Shown here in pieces: positions 17,301 through 25,450 of a stretch of DNA of 64,000 nucleotides; the first letter of the stretch is position 1, and each line of letters opens with the position of its first letter. Origin of the DNA: Actinomycetota bacterium (GTDB taxonomy: Bacteria; Actinomycetota; Actinomycetes; Mycobacteriales; Mycobacteriaceae); contig JAFDWN010000020.1 of NCBI GenBank assembly GCA_018268465.1, positions 62,001-126,000 of the forward strand, given 5' to 3'. A program made the translations under genes and the position numbers. A model generated the notes under the pieces. The model made no database searches, was not told where the DNA came from, and saw nothing but the letters and a program-made list of their open reading frames with translations.

Positions 17301-17649
17301 GCACGCCGCCGAAGACCGTGCGCCAGCGCTGCCGCGGGACGCCGAGCCGACCGTGCGCCGCCGCCGTCAGCAGCAGTGCGACCGCGTGTTTGCAGTACCG
17401 GCCCACCGGGCAGCCGCAGCCGGCCCACACCAGCTCACGGTCGGCGCCGACGGATTCGAAGTACAGCTCGACGCGGTAGCTACGGCCCCCGGAACCGGCA
17501 CACATTCCGGTGAGGGTGTCGCCGTCGCCGTGCCAGGCGAGGTCACGGACGCGCCCTTCGTCGGCGTACTGACGGCCACGGCCGACAGTGGCGGCGTCGA
17601 AGTCGTCGAGGATGTGGCTGCCGACGTCGAACAGGTGCATCGGGTCCAT
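14308..17649 (-). CDS. SWIM zinc-finger SNF2/Swi2-family helicase-like ATPase
   Basis: A 1113-residue protein. A SWIM finger (CGCPVGRYCKH, about residues 79-89) is followed by a long middle region. The C-terminal half is a two-lobe SNF2 ATPase: DDMGLGKTLQTLAL (Walker A), VIFDEAQFVKN (DEAQ box), ITGTPMENNL, VFSQFTAFLG, and ISLKAGGFGLNL with AHRIGQNRPVSVYRL (motifs V-VI). Such RapA/HepA-like enzymes translocate on DNA and remodel nucleoprotein complexes; transcription recycling or repair roles are known for relatives. The ATG at 17649 lacks a strong ribosome site; ATG at 17640 is close by. It is a single gene convergent with ngg and not part of the M. tuberculosis order I recall here. Confidence 0.9.
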   Translation of the reverse strand: MDPMHLFDVGSHILDDFDAATVGRGRQYADEGRVRDLAWHGDGDTLTGMCAGSGGRSYRVELYFESVGADRELVWAGCGCPVGRYCKHAVALLLTAAAHGRLGVPRQRWRTVFGGVLDELGAAVAEGSAAIGLEFSVKTATVYRPVPVLALRPVTLGKRGTWVKKGLTWRQILFGTDAGGFHQRQYLAIRALATDVHRVSPAMVGDVIMVAGAPRTVWSQLTAVIDAGVGIVADRASGLQAVELIKTAQLRLDFTADAEGGAAMTPKLIIDGEQCGTGQVGLLGAPVHGVSHIDGGVLRLGPFDPVPATAMLRLAARGEGVHIPAEDFAEFSLTVLPRLARVAPLEIAEGLFTPPRVSGPVPVLTIVMTGTGARASWSIRYGLDDRHHDFEPDTPPALTGYRDIDAEEAAWRRAEPVLRAVAAAAHTWKHQAVQHIARRMRRTLNAAILDEHRAISAAADAAAAAAVAARATLCGPVDLTRAEAAVLCGEILPQLDCLHEVAVDIGEGTPDFRVAQRPAQLEFGTGDDGQLGNDWFDLNVTVRVDGQPVPLRDVFVELSSGATHMLLPSGVYFPLDTPELLRLRELIEEARALGEIEGDRVNARSMNVSLWEELLALGVVDEQVAQWRDNLARLSSAQPPAPVDPPAGLRAVLRDYQRDGLNWLSFLWDNGIGGVLADDMGLGKTLQTLALIARAAEAGAGRFLVVAPASVVSNWAAECRRFAPGLEVLAVTSTAARSGLPLAEQTAAADIVVTSYTLMRLDFDVYAEIDWAGVIFDEAQFVKNHNSATHRCARRLPAPFKLAITGTPMENNLMELWSLLSITAPGLFPSPTAFADYFRKPIESGSGADRLPVLRRRIKPVMLRRTKAQVASELPPKHEQVLNIDLGAKHRKIYDTRLARERQKVLGLLGDWEKNRFRIFRSLTLLRQLSLHAGLVDAAHANVASAKVDYLAERLPELISEGHSALVFSQFTAFLGIIRSHLDTLGVAYSYLDGAMSAPQRAAAVAEFQRGATQVFLISLKAGGFGLNLTEADYCFVCDPWWSPAAEAQAVDRAHRIGQNRPVSVYRLVSQGTIEERVVHLQERKRALFTAVVDEGGMLGSAITASDIRALLG

Positions 17650-17715
17650 AGGCGAAGGCTAGGCAGGTGCACCGACATTTAGTCCGCCGGCCTTGTGCGG
17701 CACGGCGCGGCGCGG

Positions 17716-18279
17716 CTACCAGCTGCTGGTGCGCAGGACGATCTCGGCGGCCAGCTGCGCGGTCGACTCCTGCGCGTTACGCCTGCCCAACAGATCGACC
17801 AGCCGGAAGTCGCCGTAGACATAGCGCTGGCTGGCCTTGGCGACCGCCTTCGACGCGGCCGTGCTGACCAGGGCGGTGGTGTTCATCTCGACAGGCGGGC
17901 AGTCCTCGTCGCGGATCACGCCGGTGAGATCGGCGACACGCGGATGGCCGCGGTCGATCACCACCAGTCCGATGAACCGGTCCAGCCGGGTGGCCGCGAG
18001 CTCCCACGCCAGCTCGGCGCCGACACGGTCACCGACCAGCAGCGCCCAGCGAACGTTGAGTGCGTCGAGAATCCCGATCACCGATTTAGCCGTCAGCCGC
18101 GGGTCCGTGGCGATGACGACGGTGCGCAACGACGCGGTGTGCAGCCGCTGACAGACCGCGTCATAGGCCGCCGGTGCGTGTTGCGCCGCGCCGAGGAGCA
18201 CCACCGTCGACCCCTTCTCCGGCCCGGCCACATCGACGGGAACGGGGAACCCGTCAACGGTCACCATGGTCGAGAGCAC
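17716..18279 (-). CDS. Small alpha/beta-hydrolase-like protein, probably non-catalytic
   Basis: A 187-residue protein with an alpha/beta-hydrolase-type layout: TVVLLGAAQHAPAAYDAVC, then LRTVVIATDP, then WALLVGDRVGAELAWELAAT. At the usual nucleophile elbow (GxSxG) the sequence reads GDRVG, with no Ser, so hydrolase activity is doubtful; haloalkane-dehalogenase-like proteins do use Asp at this position. It is only about two thirds of the usual family length, and the C-terminal His region is short. GTG at 18279 and ATG at 18267 are both possible starts and neither has a clear ribosome site. No function is assigned. Confidence 0.6.
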   Translation of the reverse strand: MLSTMVTVDGFPVPVDVAGPEKGSTVVLLGAAQHAPAAYDAVCQRLHTASLRTVVIATDPRLTAKSVIGILDALNVRWALLVGDRVGAELAWELAATRLDRFIGLVVIDRGHPRVADLTGVIRDEDCPPVEMNTTALVSTAASKAVAKASQRYVYGDFRLVDLLGRRNAQESTAQLAAEIVLRTSSW

Positions 18280-18343
18280 TCGGTCACGCTACAGGCTGAT
18301 ACGGGTTCGGGGGGCGGGATTTCAGCGGACCGTAACCCGGGTG

Positions 18344-19015
18344 TCACGCGGTGCGCACCCGTTCGGCTTGTTTGGCAACAACATCCAGAAAGGTCTGCGG
18401 CAGCGTGGCTTTGACGGGAATGGACGGATTCTCGGTGGGGAACGCGATGCCGAACACCGCCATGGAGCCGATGTTCTCGAACGCGAAGAAGACGCTGTTG
18501 TCCACCCCGCCGAGCACCATGGTCTGCTGATAGGCCAGCGCGTCGGGACGATCCACGGGCAGTTGCGTGGTGGTGATCGGGATGCCCTTCTCCGACGGAT
18601 CGAAGTACGCCTCGAAGTTCGCGCACCGATCGGCCGTGGCGGCCAGCCGCTCCAGATCCAGCGACCAGGACAGCACGGTCATCGCGATCCTGGCGCCGTC
18701 ATAGGCGACGATGTACTCCTCGGCGCTGCCCGGTCCACGCTCGGCGGAGCCGGCGATCACCCGCGTCAGCCCGTCGGAGCACCCTTCGGGTGAGGACACC
18801 ATGGCCGGCGGGCTGCCGGTGCCGTCCGGCTGACCGGGCTCTTTGACGATGCGGTCGAATCGCACGCCCGGCGGAAAGTCGTCCGCGGTCAGCACGGCCT
18901 TCTCCAGGGTGGCGCCGGGCCAGGTCGCGGTACCGGACGTCACCTGCGAACAGGCCGCAACCGCCGCGGCGACGAGTAATGCCAGCGCAACCGCCCCGAT
19001 CCGCCGCCTCGTCAT
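18344..19015 (-). CDS. Putative lipoprotein of unknown function
   Basis: A 223-residue exported protein. Three Arg after the start Met lead into a hydrophobic stretch ending in the lipobox VAAC with Cys22 as the predicted lipidation site, so it should be anchored on the outer face of the membrane. The mature part has four further Cys or aromatic-rich segments (SSPEGCSDG, ADRCANFEAYF), a pattern seen in several mycobacterial Lpp/Lpq proteins with secretion-dependent disulfides. It lies 56 bp after the methionine aminopeptidase stop on the same strand. No enzymatic motif was recognised. Confidence 0.75.
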   Translation of the reverse strand: MTRRRIGAVALALLVAAAVAACSQVTSGTATWPGATLEKAVLTADDFPPGVRFDRIVKEPGQPDGTGSPPAMVSSPEGCSDGLTRVIAGSAERGPGSAEEYIVAYDGARIAMTVLSWSLDLERLAATADRCANFEAYFDPSEKGIPITTTQLPVDRPDALAYQQTMVLGGVDNSVFFAFENIGSMAVFGIAFPTENPSIPVKATLPQTFLDVVAKQAERVRTA

Positions 19016-19071
19016 GGCCCCAGGCTACCCACGCGGGGCGCCGCAGGGCTCACACCGCGCAGGGTGGCCCG

Positions 19072-19929
19072 TCAGATGACGGTCAGGATCTCGGCGCCGT
19101 CCTCGGTGACCACCAGGGTGTGCTCGAACTGTGCCGTCCACTTGCGATCCTTGGTCGCCACGGTCCACCCGTCGTCCCAGATCTCGTAGTCCAGGGAGCC
19201 GAGGTTGATCATCGGTTCGATGGTGAAGGTCATACCCGGTTCCAGCACGGTGTCCACCGATGGCTGGTCGTAATGCAGCACCACCAGACCGTTGTGGAAG
19301 GTGGGGCCGATGCCGTGGCCGGTGAAATCACGAACCACGGTATAGCCGAAGCGGTTTGCGTAGGACTCGATGACACGTCCGACGACCGAGAGCTGCCGGC
19401 CGGGTTTGACGGCTTTGATCGCGCGCATCGTGGCCTCGCGGGTGCGTTCCACCAGCAGCCGGTGCTCCTCGGAGACATCACCGGCCAGGAACGTGGCATT
19501 GGTGTCGCCGTGCACACCGTCGAGGTAGGCGGTGACGTCGATGTTGACGATGTCACCGTCCTCGATCACCGTCGAATCCGGGATGCCGTGGCAGATGATC
19601 TCGTTCAGCGAGGTGCAGCACGACTTCGGAAAGCTCTTGTAGCCCAGGGTCGACGGATACGCGCCGTGGTCGATCATGTACTCGTGGGCGATGCGGTCGA
19701 GCGCGTCGGTCGTCACCCCGGGGGCGACGGCCCGGCCCGCCTCGGCCAGCGCGCCTGCCGCGACACGGCCGGCGACCCGCATCTTCGCGATCACCTCGGG
19801 TGTCTGCACCCACGGCTCGGATCCTTCCCGGGCCGTCGGCTTCCACGCGTACTCAGGACGCGGGATCGACTTGGGCACGGGCAGTGTCGGCGACACCGTG
19901 CCGGTGCGCAGCGCGGAGCGAACGGTCAT
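19072..19929 (-). CDS. map: Type I methionine aminopeptidase (MapB-like)
   Basis: A 285-residue cytosolic metalloprotease that removes the initiator Met from nascent proteins. The five metal ligands are visible: Asp in [15 protein letters not shown] (two), His in [11 protein letters not shown], Glu in TIEPMI and Glu in [10 protein letters not shown]. The N-terminal about 40-residue extension with [14 protein letters not shown] is typical of the longer actinobacterial type Ic enzyme, which matches Rv2861c in length. ATG at 19929 was chosen because residues upstream read into an overlapping frame. The gap to the DUF1707 gene upstream is 50 bp. Confidence 0.95.
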   Translation of the reverse strand: MTVRSALRTGTVSPTLPVPKSIPRPEYAWKPTAREGSEPWVQTPEVIAKMRVAGRVAAGALAEAGRAVAPGVTTDALDRIAHEYMIDHGAYPSTLGYKSFPKSCCTSLNEIICHGIPDSTVIEDGDIVNIDVTAYLDGVHGDTNATFLAGDVSEEHRLLVERTREATMRAIKAVKPGRQLSVVGRVIESYANRFGYTVVRDFTGHGIGPTFHNGLVVLHYDQPSVDTVLEPGMTFTIEPMINLGSLDYEIWDDGWTVATKDRKWTAQFEHTLVVTEDGAEILTVI

Positions 19930-19979
19930 CAGGCCAGCGTAGCCGGTGGTCACCGGCCGGGACGGCCGTCCGCACGGGG

Positions 19980-20579
19980 CTATCCGCCGCCGCGGCTCCA
20001 GAGCCGCGGGCGCCGGGGCCCGCGCAGGTTCAGCGATCCCCACACCATGCGCCCGGTGAACACCACGTGCGGGGTGCCCTCCGCCCTGGCGTCGGTGCGG
20101 TGGTCCCGCGCGCTGCCCAGAATCACCTCGACGTCGTCGATGGAAGCGCTCGCCCCTTCGGGCAGGCGCACGTCCACCGACCCGCGGACCATGTCGAGTT
20201 CGATGACCACCACCGGGCCGGCGAACCTCGCCCTGGTGAGGTCCAGATCCACCGAGCCCACCCGGCGCACCAGCGCCAGCCGGGTCGGCACGATCCATTC
20301 GCCGCCGCGTTTGCACGATCCGAGCCAGCCGCGCAGCTGCACCCGGTCGGCGGCCGAGGTCACGATCGCGCCCGGTCCGGGCAGGTCGATGACGAGGGAG
20401 TCGAGTTCGCCACGGGTCCGCACGCCGGACACCCGCGCCGACCGTTCCTCGAACTCGTCGATGTCGATGAGCCCGAGCGCGACGGCGTTGTGCAGTCTGC
20501 GCAGCGTGCCGTTGCGGTCGGCGTCGGATATACGCAGTGCCGCCGCGTCCTGGTTGGCCACCGAATTGTTTCTTGTCAT
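19980..20579 (-). CDS. DUF1707 domain protein
   Basis: A 199-residue protein with an N-terminal DUF1707 domain (about 15-68: [19 protein letters not shown], then [13 protein letters not shown] and [10 protein letters not shown]). This is a short helical module common in actinobacteria, often next to membrane or cell-wall proteins. The remainder is beta-rich with repeated short hydrophobic strands ([30 protein letters not shown]), like a shallow repeat fold. There is no signal peptide. It starts at ATG 20579, 22 bp after the penicillin-binding lipoprotein stop, so probably co-transcribed. The function is unknown. Confidence 0.75.
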   Translation of the reverse strand: MTRNNSVANQDAAALRISDADRNGTLRRLHNAVALGLIDIDEFEERSARVSGVRTRGELDSLVIDLPGPGAIVTSAADRVQLRGWLGSCKRGGEWIVPTRLALVRRVGSVDLDLTRARFAGPVVVIELDMVRGSVDVRLPEGASASIDDVEVILGSARDHRTDARAEGTPHVVFTGRMVWGSLNLRGPRRPRLWSRGGG

Positions 20580-20601
20580 CGCTCTCCGGTGACAAGGCTA
20601 C

Positions 20602-22419
20602 CTACGCCAGATAGCCGTCCGGCAAGCTGTCGAACATCATCTTGCACATCCGGACCGCGTACTCCGAGCTACCGCCCCCGACGATGAGGGCGGCGAACGC
20701 CAGGTCGCCGCGGTAGCCGGCGAACCACGAGTGCGAGCCGCCCGCGAATTCCGCCTCACCGGTCTTGCCGCGGACATCGCCGACGGGGGCCAGGTCGTCG
20801 GCGGTGCCGTTGGTCACCACAAGGCGCATCATCGGGCGCAGACCGTCCACCATCTTGGGGGTGATCGGCGGATGGTTACCCGTGACGACGGTCTGGCGGC
20901 CCTCGATGAGTTGCGGCACAGGCGTTTTCCCCGCGGCGACGGTCGCGGCGACCAGCGCCATCCCGAAGGGGCTCACGAGCACCTTGCCCTGCCCGAATCC
21001 GTCCTCGGTCCGTTCGGTCAGGTTCACCGTCGGCGGCACCGAGCCCGACACGGTCGGAATGCCTTCGATGAGATAGTCCGGTCCGATGCCGTACTGGGCG
21101 GCCGCGGTGGTCAGGCCGCGGGGCGGCATCCTGCTGGCGAGTTCGGCGAAGGTGGTGTTGCACGAACTGGCGAACGCGCGCGACATCGGCACGGTACCCA
21201 GGTCGAAGCCGCCGTAGTTCGGGATGGTCCGGTGCCCGATGTCCATCCGGCCCGGGCAGCCCAGCAGGGTGTTGGGTGTGGCCATGTCACGGTCTATGGC
21301 GGCGCCGGCGGTGACGATCTTGAAGGTCGATCCCGGCGGGTAGAGGCCCATGGTCGCGATCGGGCCCTCGGCGTCGGCGGCGGAGTTCTGCGCGACGGCC
21401 AGGATCTCCCCGGTCGACGGTTTGATCGCCACGATCATGGCCTTTTTGCCGGTGCTGTTGACGGCGTTCTGGGCCGCGGACTGCACCGCCCGGTCGAGGC
21501 TGATCGTGATGGACGGCGCCGGCTGCCCGGGCACCTCGTTGAGGACGTCGACGTCGACGCCGTTCTGGTTCACGCTGACGATCCGCCAGCCGGCCTGGCC
21601 GTCGAGCTGGTCGACCACCTGCTGCTTGACCTGGCGCATGATCGCGGGCGCGAAGGCGTCGTCGGTGGGCAGCAGGTCGGCCTGAGGGGTGATCACCACC
21701 CCCGGCAGTGCCCCGATGGCCGCCGCGACCCGGTCGTGGTCGGACTGCCGCAGGGTGATCAGGCCGAGCGGGGTGCCCGCGGCGCTGGCCTGCTCGGCGA
21801 GCCGCTGGGGATCCATGGTGTTGTCGAACGGCCGCAGCGCGTCGGCCACCGCCCTGGCGGTCGGCATCAGGTCGGCGCCCGCCGCCTTGGCGTCCAGGGC
21901 GTACCGGTAGAGGTTGCCGGGTACCAGCACGTCGGTGCCGCCGCGTTCGTTCACCGAGGCGCGCGGCGGCGGATCGGCGCGCAGTGCGAAGGTCTGGTTC
22001 TGGCCCAGTCTGGGGTGCAGGCCGGTGGCGCTCCAGCGCACCTCCCAGCGACCTTCGTCGCGGACCATGTTGAGCTGGCCGTCGTAGGTCCAGGTGCGGT
22101 CCCTGGGCAGATGCCACGTGTAGCGGTAGGCGATGCTGCCGGTGTCCTCGGAGTACTTCGACCCGACGATCTGGGCGTCCAGCCGGGTGGCCTGCAGCCC
22201 TGACCACGCCGCGTTCAGTGCGGCACGGGCGTCGGCGGGCCGGTCGCTCAGTTCGGCCGCCGCGGTGATGTCACCGGTGGCCAGTGCGGCGAAGAACCGT
22301 TGTGCCGCCGGTTCGGGCCCATCGGGTCGCGGTGTGCACGCGGAAAGGCCCGCCGCGGCGACGATGACGGCGGTGACCAGCCCCGCCGCCCGTGATACAG
22401 ATGAGACCAATGTTGCCAT
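20602..22419 (-). CDS. Penicillin-binding lipoprotein (class B PBP, Rv2864c-like)
   Basis: A 605-residue peptidoglycan transpeptidase. A lipobox (LSAC, Cys28) follows a hydrophobic signal. An NTF2-like MecA_N-type domain (about 35-150) and a dimerisation domain lead to the transpeptidase domain with SxxK (STFK in PPGSTFK), SxN (SSCN) and KTG (GKTGEAE). It should crosslink cell-wall peptides outside the membrane and bind beta-lactams. It matches PBP-lipo of mycobacteria, implicated in growth and division. ATG at 22419 gives the signal peptide. The upstream 226 bp contain tandem repeats and a hairpin and no gene. Confidence 0.92.
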   Translation of the reverse strand: MATLVSSVSRAAGLVTAVIVAAAGLSACTPRPDGPEPAAQRFFAALATGDITAAAELSDRPADARAALNAAWSGLQATRLDAQIVGSKYSEDTGSIAYRYTWHLPRDRTWTYDGQLNMVRDEGRWEVRWSATGLHPRLGQNQTFALRADPPPRASVNERGGTDVLVPGNLYRYALDAKAAGADLMPTARAVADALRPFDNTMDPQRLAEQASAAGTPLGLITLRQSDHDRVAAAIGALPGVVITPQADLLPTDDAFAPAIMRQVKQQVVDQLDGQAGWRIVSVNQNGVDVDVLNEVPGQPAPSITISLDRAVQSAAQNAVNSTGKKAMIVAIKPSTGEILAVAQNSAADAEGPIATMGLYPPGSTFKIVTAGAAIDRDMATPNTLLGCPGRMDIGHRTIPNYGGFDLGTVPMSRAFASSCNTTFAELASRMPPRGLTTAAAQYGIGPDYLIEGIPTVSGSVPPTVNLTERTEDGFGQGKVLVSPFGMALVAATVAAGKTPVPQLIEGRQTVVTGNHPPITPKMVDGLRPMMRLVVTNGTADDLAPVGDVRGKTGEAEFAGGSHSWFAGYRGDLAFAALIVGGGSSEYAVRMCKMMFDSLPDGYLA

Positions 22420-22490
22420 TGAGGCGAATGTTAGAAGGTGGACGCCGCATCACCGCGGAGGCGCACCGAGATGAAACCGTGACCGGCGCC

Positions 22491-22563
22491 GCGGGCCGTG
22501 CCGTCCCGAGAGGCGGGCCGTGCCGAGAGGCGGGCCGTCCCGAGAGGCGGGCCGTCCCGAGCC
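22491..22563. repeat. 17-bp direct repeats upstream of the PBP-lipoprotein
   Basis: The unit GCGGGCCGTSCCGAGAG occurs at 22513-22529, 22530-22546 and (ending CC) 22547-22563. A 22-bp variant with a CCGTC insertion lies at 22491-22512. The copies are nearly identical, so copy number may vary between strains. They lie between the GNAT terminator and the PBP start. Confidence 0.75.
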
Positions 22564-22619
22564 GAGCGCAACGCTACGGCGGGATGTCCTCGGATTTCCC
22601 GCCGCGGCGTTACGCTCGG
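22562..22619 (-). terminator. Large stem-loop after the GyrA-like/GNAT gene
   Basis: Arms 22562-22584 and 22597-22619 are 23 bases each and complementary at 20 positions, with a 12-base loop, starting 26 bp after the GNAT stop on the minus strand. Position and size suit transcription termination before the PBP gene. A repeated intergenic element is the alternative. Confidence 0.6.
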
Positions 22620-22645
22620 GCCGGTCCTGTGCGCCGGGAGGTGCG

Positions 22646-23308
22646 TTACACGCCCGCGGGCGGGGTGCGGACCACCAGCGGCACCGCGGGAAAGTGCGCC
22701 GCCATCTCCGAGCGCGACTTACGCAGCGCCGCGGTCCCGTACCCCTTCCTGCGATGGTCGGGGTGTATCCACACCCGCACGTTGACCTCGCCGTCCAGCA
22801 ATTCGCCGAAGACCATGCCGACCTTGTCGGCGCCGTCGAGGGCCACCAGCCAGACCGCCTCTTCGGCGTCGACACGCTCCTGGGCCGAACCGATCTCGTC
22901 GTCGAGGGTGCGGGCGGGTGTCCCCGAACCGTCGCCCGCGGCGCCCACATCGTCGGTGCGCACGGCGAAGATGTCGCGGTCGGACTCGGCGACGAACTCG
23001 CGCAGCACCAGGCTCTCGCCGGAACTCGCCGGGCGTTCCGAGGTCGCGAAGCTGAGCTGGTTGTTCAGATCGTCCAGTTCGGCGGCGATCCTGCGCCGAG
23101 ATTCCCTCGTGAGCCGAGCGAACGACAGCGCCATCACCGCGCCGCCACCGGCGGGCGAGGTATCCAGAAGCCGGGCGATCGCCTCGACCGCGGCGGCGGA
23201 GTCCTCGGATTCCACGATGGCATCCAGCACCTCGTGGCGGCGCTCCAGCGCCCGCACGAGCGTGTCGGCGATCTCGCGGCGGTCAACGTTGCGGTCGTGA
23301 TCGGTCAT
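22646..23308 (-). CDS. GNAT acetyltransferase with GyrA-like helical N-terminus
   Basis: A 220-residue protein in two parts. Residues about 14-80 (ALERRHEVLDAIVESED, AVEAIARLLD, LTRESRRRIAAELDDL) resemble the coiled-coil/dimerisation segment near the end of the GyrA/ParC breakage-reunion domain. Residues about 95-220 form a GNAT fold with the acetyl-CoA loop HPDHRRKGYGTAAL. ATG at 23308 is preferred; the open frame upstream overlaps the neighbouring gene. The acetyl acceptor is unknown. The N-terminal part may only provide dimerisation; a role at gyrase is speculative. It lies 50 bp after the second GNAT gene. Confidence 0.8.
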   Translation of the reverse strand: MTDHDRNVDRREIADTLVRALERRHEVLDAIVESEDSAAAVEAIARLLDTSPAGGGAVMALSFARLTRESRRRIAAELDDLNNQLSFATSERPASSGESLVLREFVAESDRDIFAVRTDDVGAAGDGSGTPARTLDDEIGSAQERVDAEEAVWLVALDGADKVGMVFGELLDGEVNVRVWIHPDHRRKGYGTAALRKSRSEMAAHFPAVPLVVRTPPAGV

Positions 23309-23358
23309 GACGTGAAGCGTAGAGCAACGCCGCCGCGAGGTGAGCCCGTCGGCCGCGC

Positions 23359-24213
23359 TCAGTCCAGCAGAATGGTGGCGAACGTGCCCACCTGTTGAAA
23401 ACCGATGCGCGCGTAGGTGGCTCGCGCGACGGTGTTGTAGTTGTTCACGTACAGGCTGGCGATACGCCCGGAGCGCACCACCGCCGCGGCCAGGGTCGCG
23501 GTACCGGCGACGCCAAGACCGCGCCCGCGCCGATCCGGATGCACCCAGACACCCTGGATCTGCCCGACCTGCGGGGACTGCGAGCCGATCTCGGCCTTGA
23601 ACACCACCTGGCCGTGTTCGAATCGGGCCCACGCCCGGCCGGCGCCGATCAGGCCCGCGACCCGGCGGCGGTATCCGCGGCCACCGTCACCGATGCGGGG
23701 GTCAATGCCCACCTCGCCGATGAACATATCCACGGCGGCCACCAGATACGCGTCGAGCTCATCCATGCGCACCGGCCGCACCTCCGGGTCGACCGGGCTG
23801 TGCGGCAGCGCATTCAACGCCATCAAGGGCTGATCGGCCCGGACGTCGCGGGCGGGACCCCAGGCGCCTTCCAGGCGATGCCACATCGGCATCACCAACT
23901 CGGCGCGTCCCACCAGTGAGGAACAGCGCCGCGCCGCGCTCATCGCCTTGTCGGCGAAGGCATTCATATCGCTGCGGTCACCTCGCAGCGGGATCAGGTT
24001 CGGCCCGGCGTAACACAGGGATTCATTGGCGCGCCGCCTGGTCCACAGTTCGCCCCCGATCGCGCTCGGTTCGATGCCGTGGTCGGCGACGCGGGATGCG
24101 ACCATGCACGAGCCGACCGGATCCTCGTCGCACACGCGCCACACCGCGGCGGCGTCGCGCACCACCGACACCCGTGCCTCGTCGACGAAACGGAATAGCG
24201 GAGGAGCCGACAT
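23359..24213 (-). CDS. GNAT-family acetyltransferase (Rv2867c homologue)
   Basis: A 284-residue protein. An N-terminal half resembling a degenerate GNAT domain carries a DUF4081-type pattern (DPVGSCMVASRV, GELWTRR). The C-terminal GNAT domain has the acetyl-CoA loop VHPDRRGRGLGVAGTATLA and the late segment NNYNTVARATYARIGF. It acts in the cytosol on an unknown acceptor. It is conserved next to ispG in mycobacteria and here lies 48 bp after ispG on the same strand, so it is probably the last gene of the dxr-rip1-ispG operon. ATG at 24213 follows a weak ribosome site. Confidence 0.88.
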   Translation of the reverse strand: MSAPPLFRFVDEARVSVVRDAAAVWRVCDEDPVGSCMVASRVADHGIEPSAIGGELWTRRRANESLCYAGPNLIPLRGDRSDMNAFADKAMSAARRCSSLVGRAELVMPMWHRLEGAWGPARDVRADQPLMALNALPHSPVDPEVRPVRMDELDAYLVAAVDMFIGEVGIDPRIGDGGRGYRRRVAGLIGAGRAWARFEHGQVVFKAEIGSQSPQVGQIQGVWVHPDRRGRGLGVAGTATLAAAVVRSGRIASLYVNNYNTVARATYARIGFQQVGTFATILLD

Positions 24214-24261
24214 CGGGACTCTTTCTGCTGGAGCGCGGTGATCCTGGTCACAGGACCATGT

Positions 24262-25437
24262 TCAGCTTACGGTCACCACCGGCGAACCGCTGGCATCCTC
24301 GGAGCCGCGCTCCGAATCCATTTGACTGGCGATCTTCATCGCTTCCTCGATGAGCGTCTCCACGATCTGCGCCTCGGGCACGGTCTTGATCACCTCGCCG
24401 CGGACGAAGATCTGCCCCTTGCCATTTCCCGACGCGACGCCCAGGTCGGCTTCGCGGGCCTCCCCCGGGCCGTTGACCACACAGCCCATGACCGCGACAC
24501 GCAACGGCACGTCCATCCCCTCCAGCCCGGCCGTCACCTCGTTGGCCAGGGTGTACACGTCGACCTGGGCGCGCCCGCACGACGGGCAGGAGACGATCTC
24601 CAGCGACCGCGGCCGCAGATTGAGCGATTCGAGGATCTGGTTGCCGACCTTGACCTCCTCGACCGGCGGCGCGGACAGTGACACCCGGATGGTGTCCCCG
24701 ATCCCGCGGGACAGCAGCGCGCCGAAGGCCACCGCGGATTTGATGGTGCCCTGGAACGCCGGACCCGCCTCGGTGACACCGAGGTGCAGCGGATAGTCGC
24801 ACTGCGCGGCGAGCTGTTCGTAGGCGGCGACCATGACGACGGGGTCGTTGTGTTTGACGCTGATCTTGATATCGCCGAAGCCGTGCTCCTCGAACAGCGA
24901 CGCTTCCCACAGCGCCGACTCGACCAGCGCCTCCGGGGTGGCCTTGCCGTACTTCTCCATCATCCGCTTGTCCAGCGAACCGGCGTTCACGCCGATGCGG
25001 ATCGGGATGCCTGCGGCACCCGCGGCCTTGGCGACCTCCTTGACCCGGCCGTCGAACTCCTTGATGTTGCCGGGATTCACCCGCACCGCGGCGCAGCCGG
25101 CGTCGATCGCGGCGAAGATGTACTTGGGCTGGAAGTGGATGTCGGCGATCACCGGGATCTTGGACTTCTTGGCGATGGCCGGCAGCGCGTCGGCGTCCTC
25201 CTGACGCGGGCACGCCACCCGGACGATGTCGCAGCCCGACGCGGTCAGCTCGGCGATCTGCTGCAGCGTCGCATTGATGTCGTGGGTTTTGGTGGTGCAC
25301 ATCGACTGCACCGAGATCGGATGGTCGCTGCCCACGCCGACGTCGCGGACCATCAGCTGCCGGGTCTTACGCCGCGGGGCGAGGGTGGGTGGGGGCAACG
25401 GCGGCATTCCCAGACCCACATTGCCGATGGCGGTCAT
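24262..25437 (-). CDS. ispG: 4-hydroxy-3-methylbut-2-enyl diphosphate synthase IspG (GcpE)
   Basis: A 391-residue iron-sulfur enzyme of the MEP isoprenoid pathway that converts MEcPP to HMBPP. The N-terminal TIM barrel is recognisable ([39 protein letters not shown]). The C-terminal [4Fe-4S] domain has CPSCGR and, about 30 residues on, the third Cys in [19 protein letters not shown] at 25437 lies 13 bp after rip1. Together with dxr in the same operon, two MEP steps are co-expressed. The length matches mycobacterial IspG. Confidence 0.97.
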   Translation of the reverse strand: MTAIGNVGLGMPPLPPPTLAPRRKTRQLMVRDVGVGSDHPISVQSMCTTKTHDINATLQQIAELTASGCDIVRVACPRQEDADALPAIAKKSKIPVIADIHFQPKYIFAAIDAGCAAVRVNPGNIKEFDGRVKEVAKAAGAAGIPIRIGVNAGSLDKRMMEKYGKATPEALVESALWEASLFEEHGFGDIKISVKHNDPVVMVAAYEQLAAQCDYPLHLGVTEAGPAFQGTIKSAVAFGALLSRGIGDTIRVSLSAPPVEEVKVGNQILESLNLRPRSLEIVSCPSCGRAQVDVYTLANEVTAGLEGMDVPLRVAVMGCVVNGPGEAREADLGVASGNGKGQIFVRGEVIKTVPEAQIVETLIEEAMKIASQMDSERGSEDASGSPVVTVS

Positions 25438-25450
25438 TGGTTGTCGTCTC

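Noticed and set aside
14410..17682. 1090-codon plus-strand frame opposite the SNF2-like gene
   Set aside because: It mirrors codon structure of the helicase gene; the composition is Arg/Gln/His-rich with no recognisable motif, while the minus-strand product has all helicase motifs.
24840..25300. Alternative frames inside ispG, rip1 and dxr
   Set aside because: All are shadows of strongly conserved enzymes.
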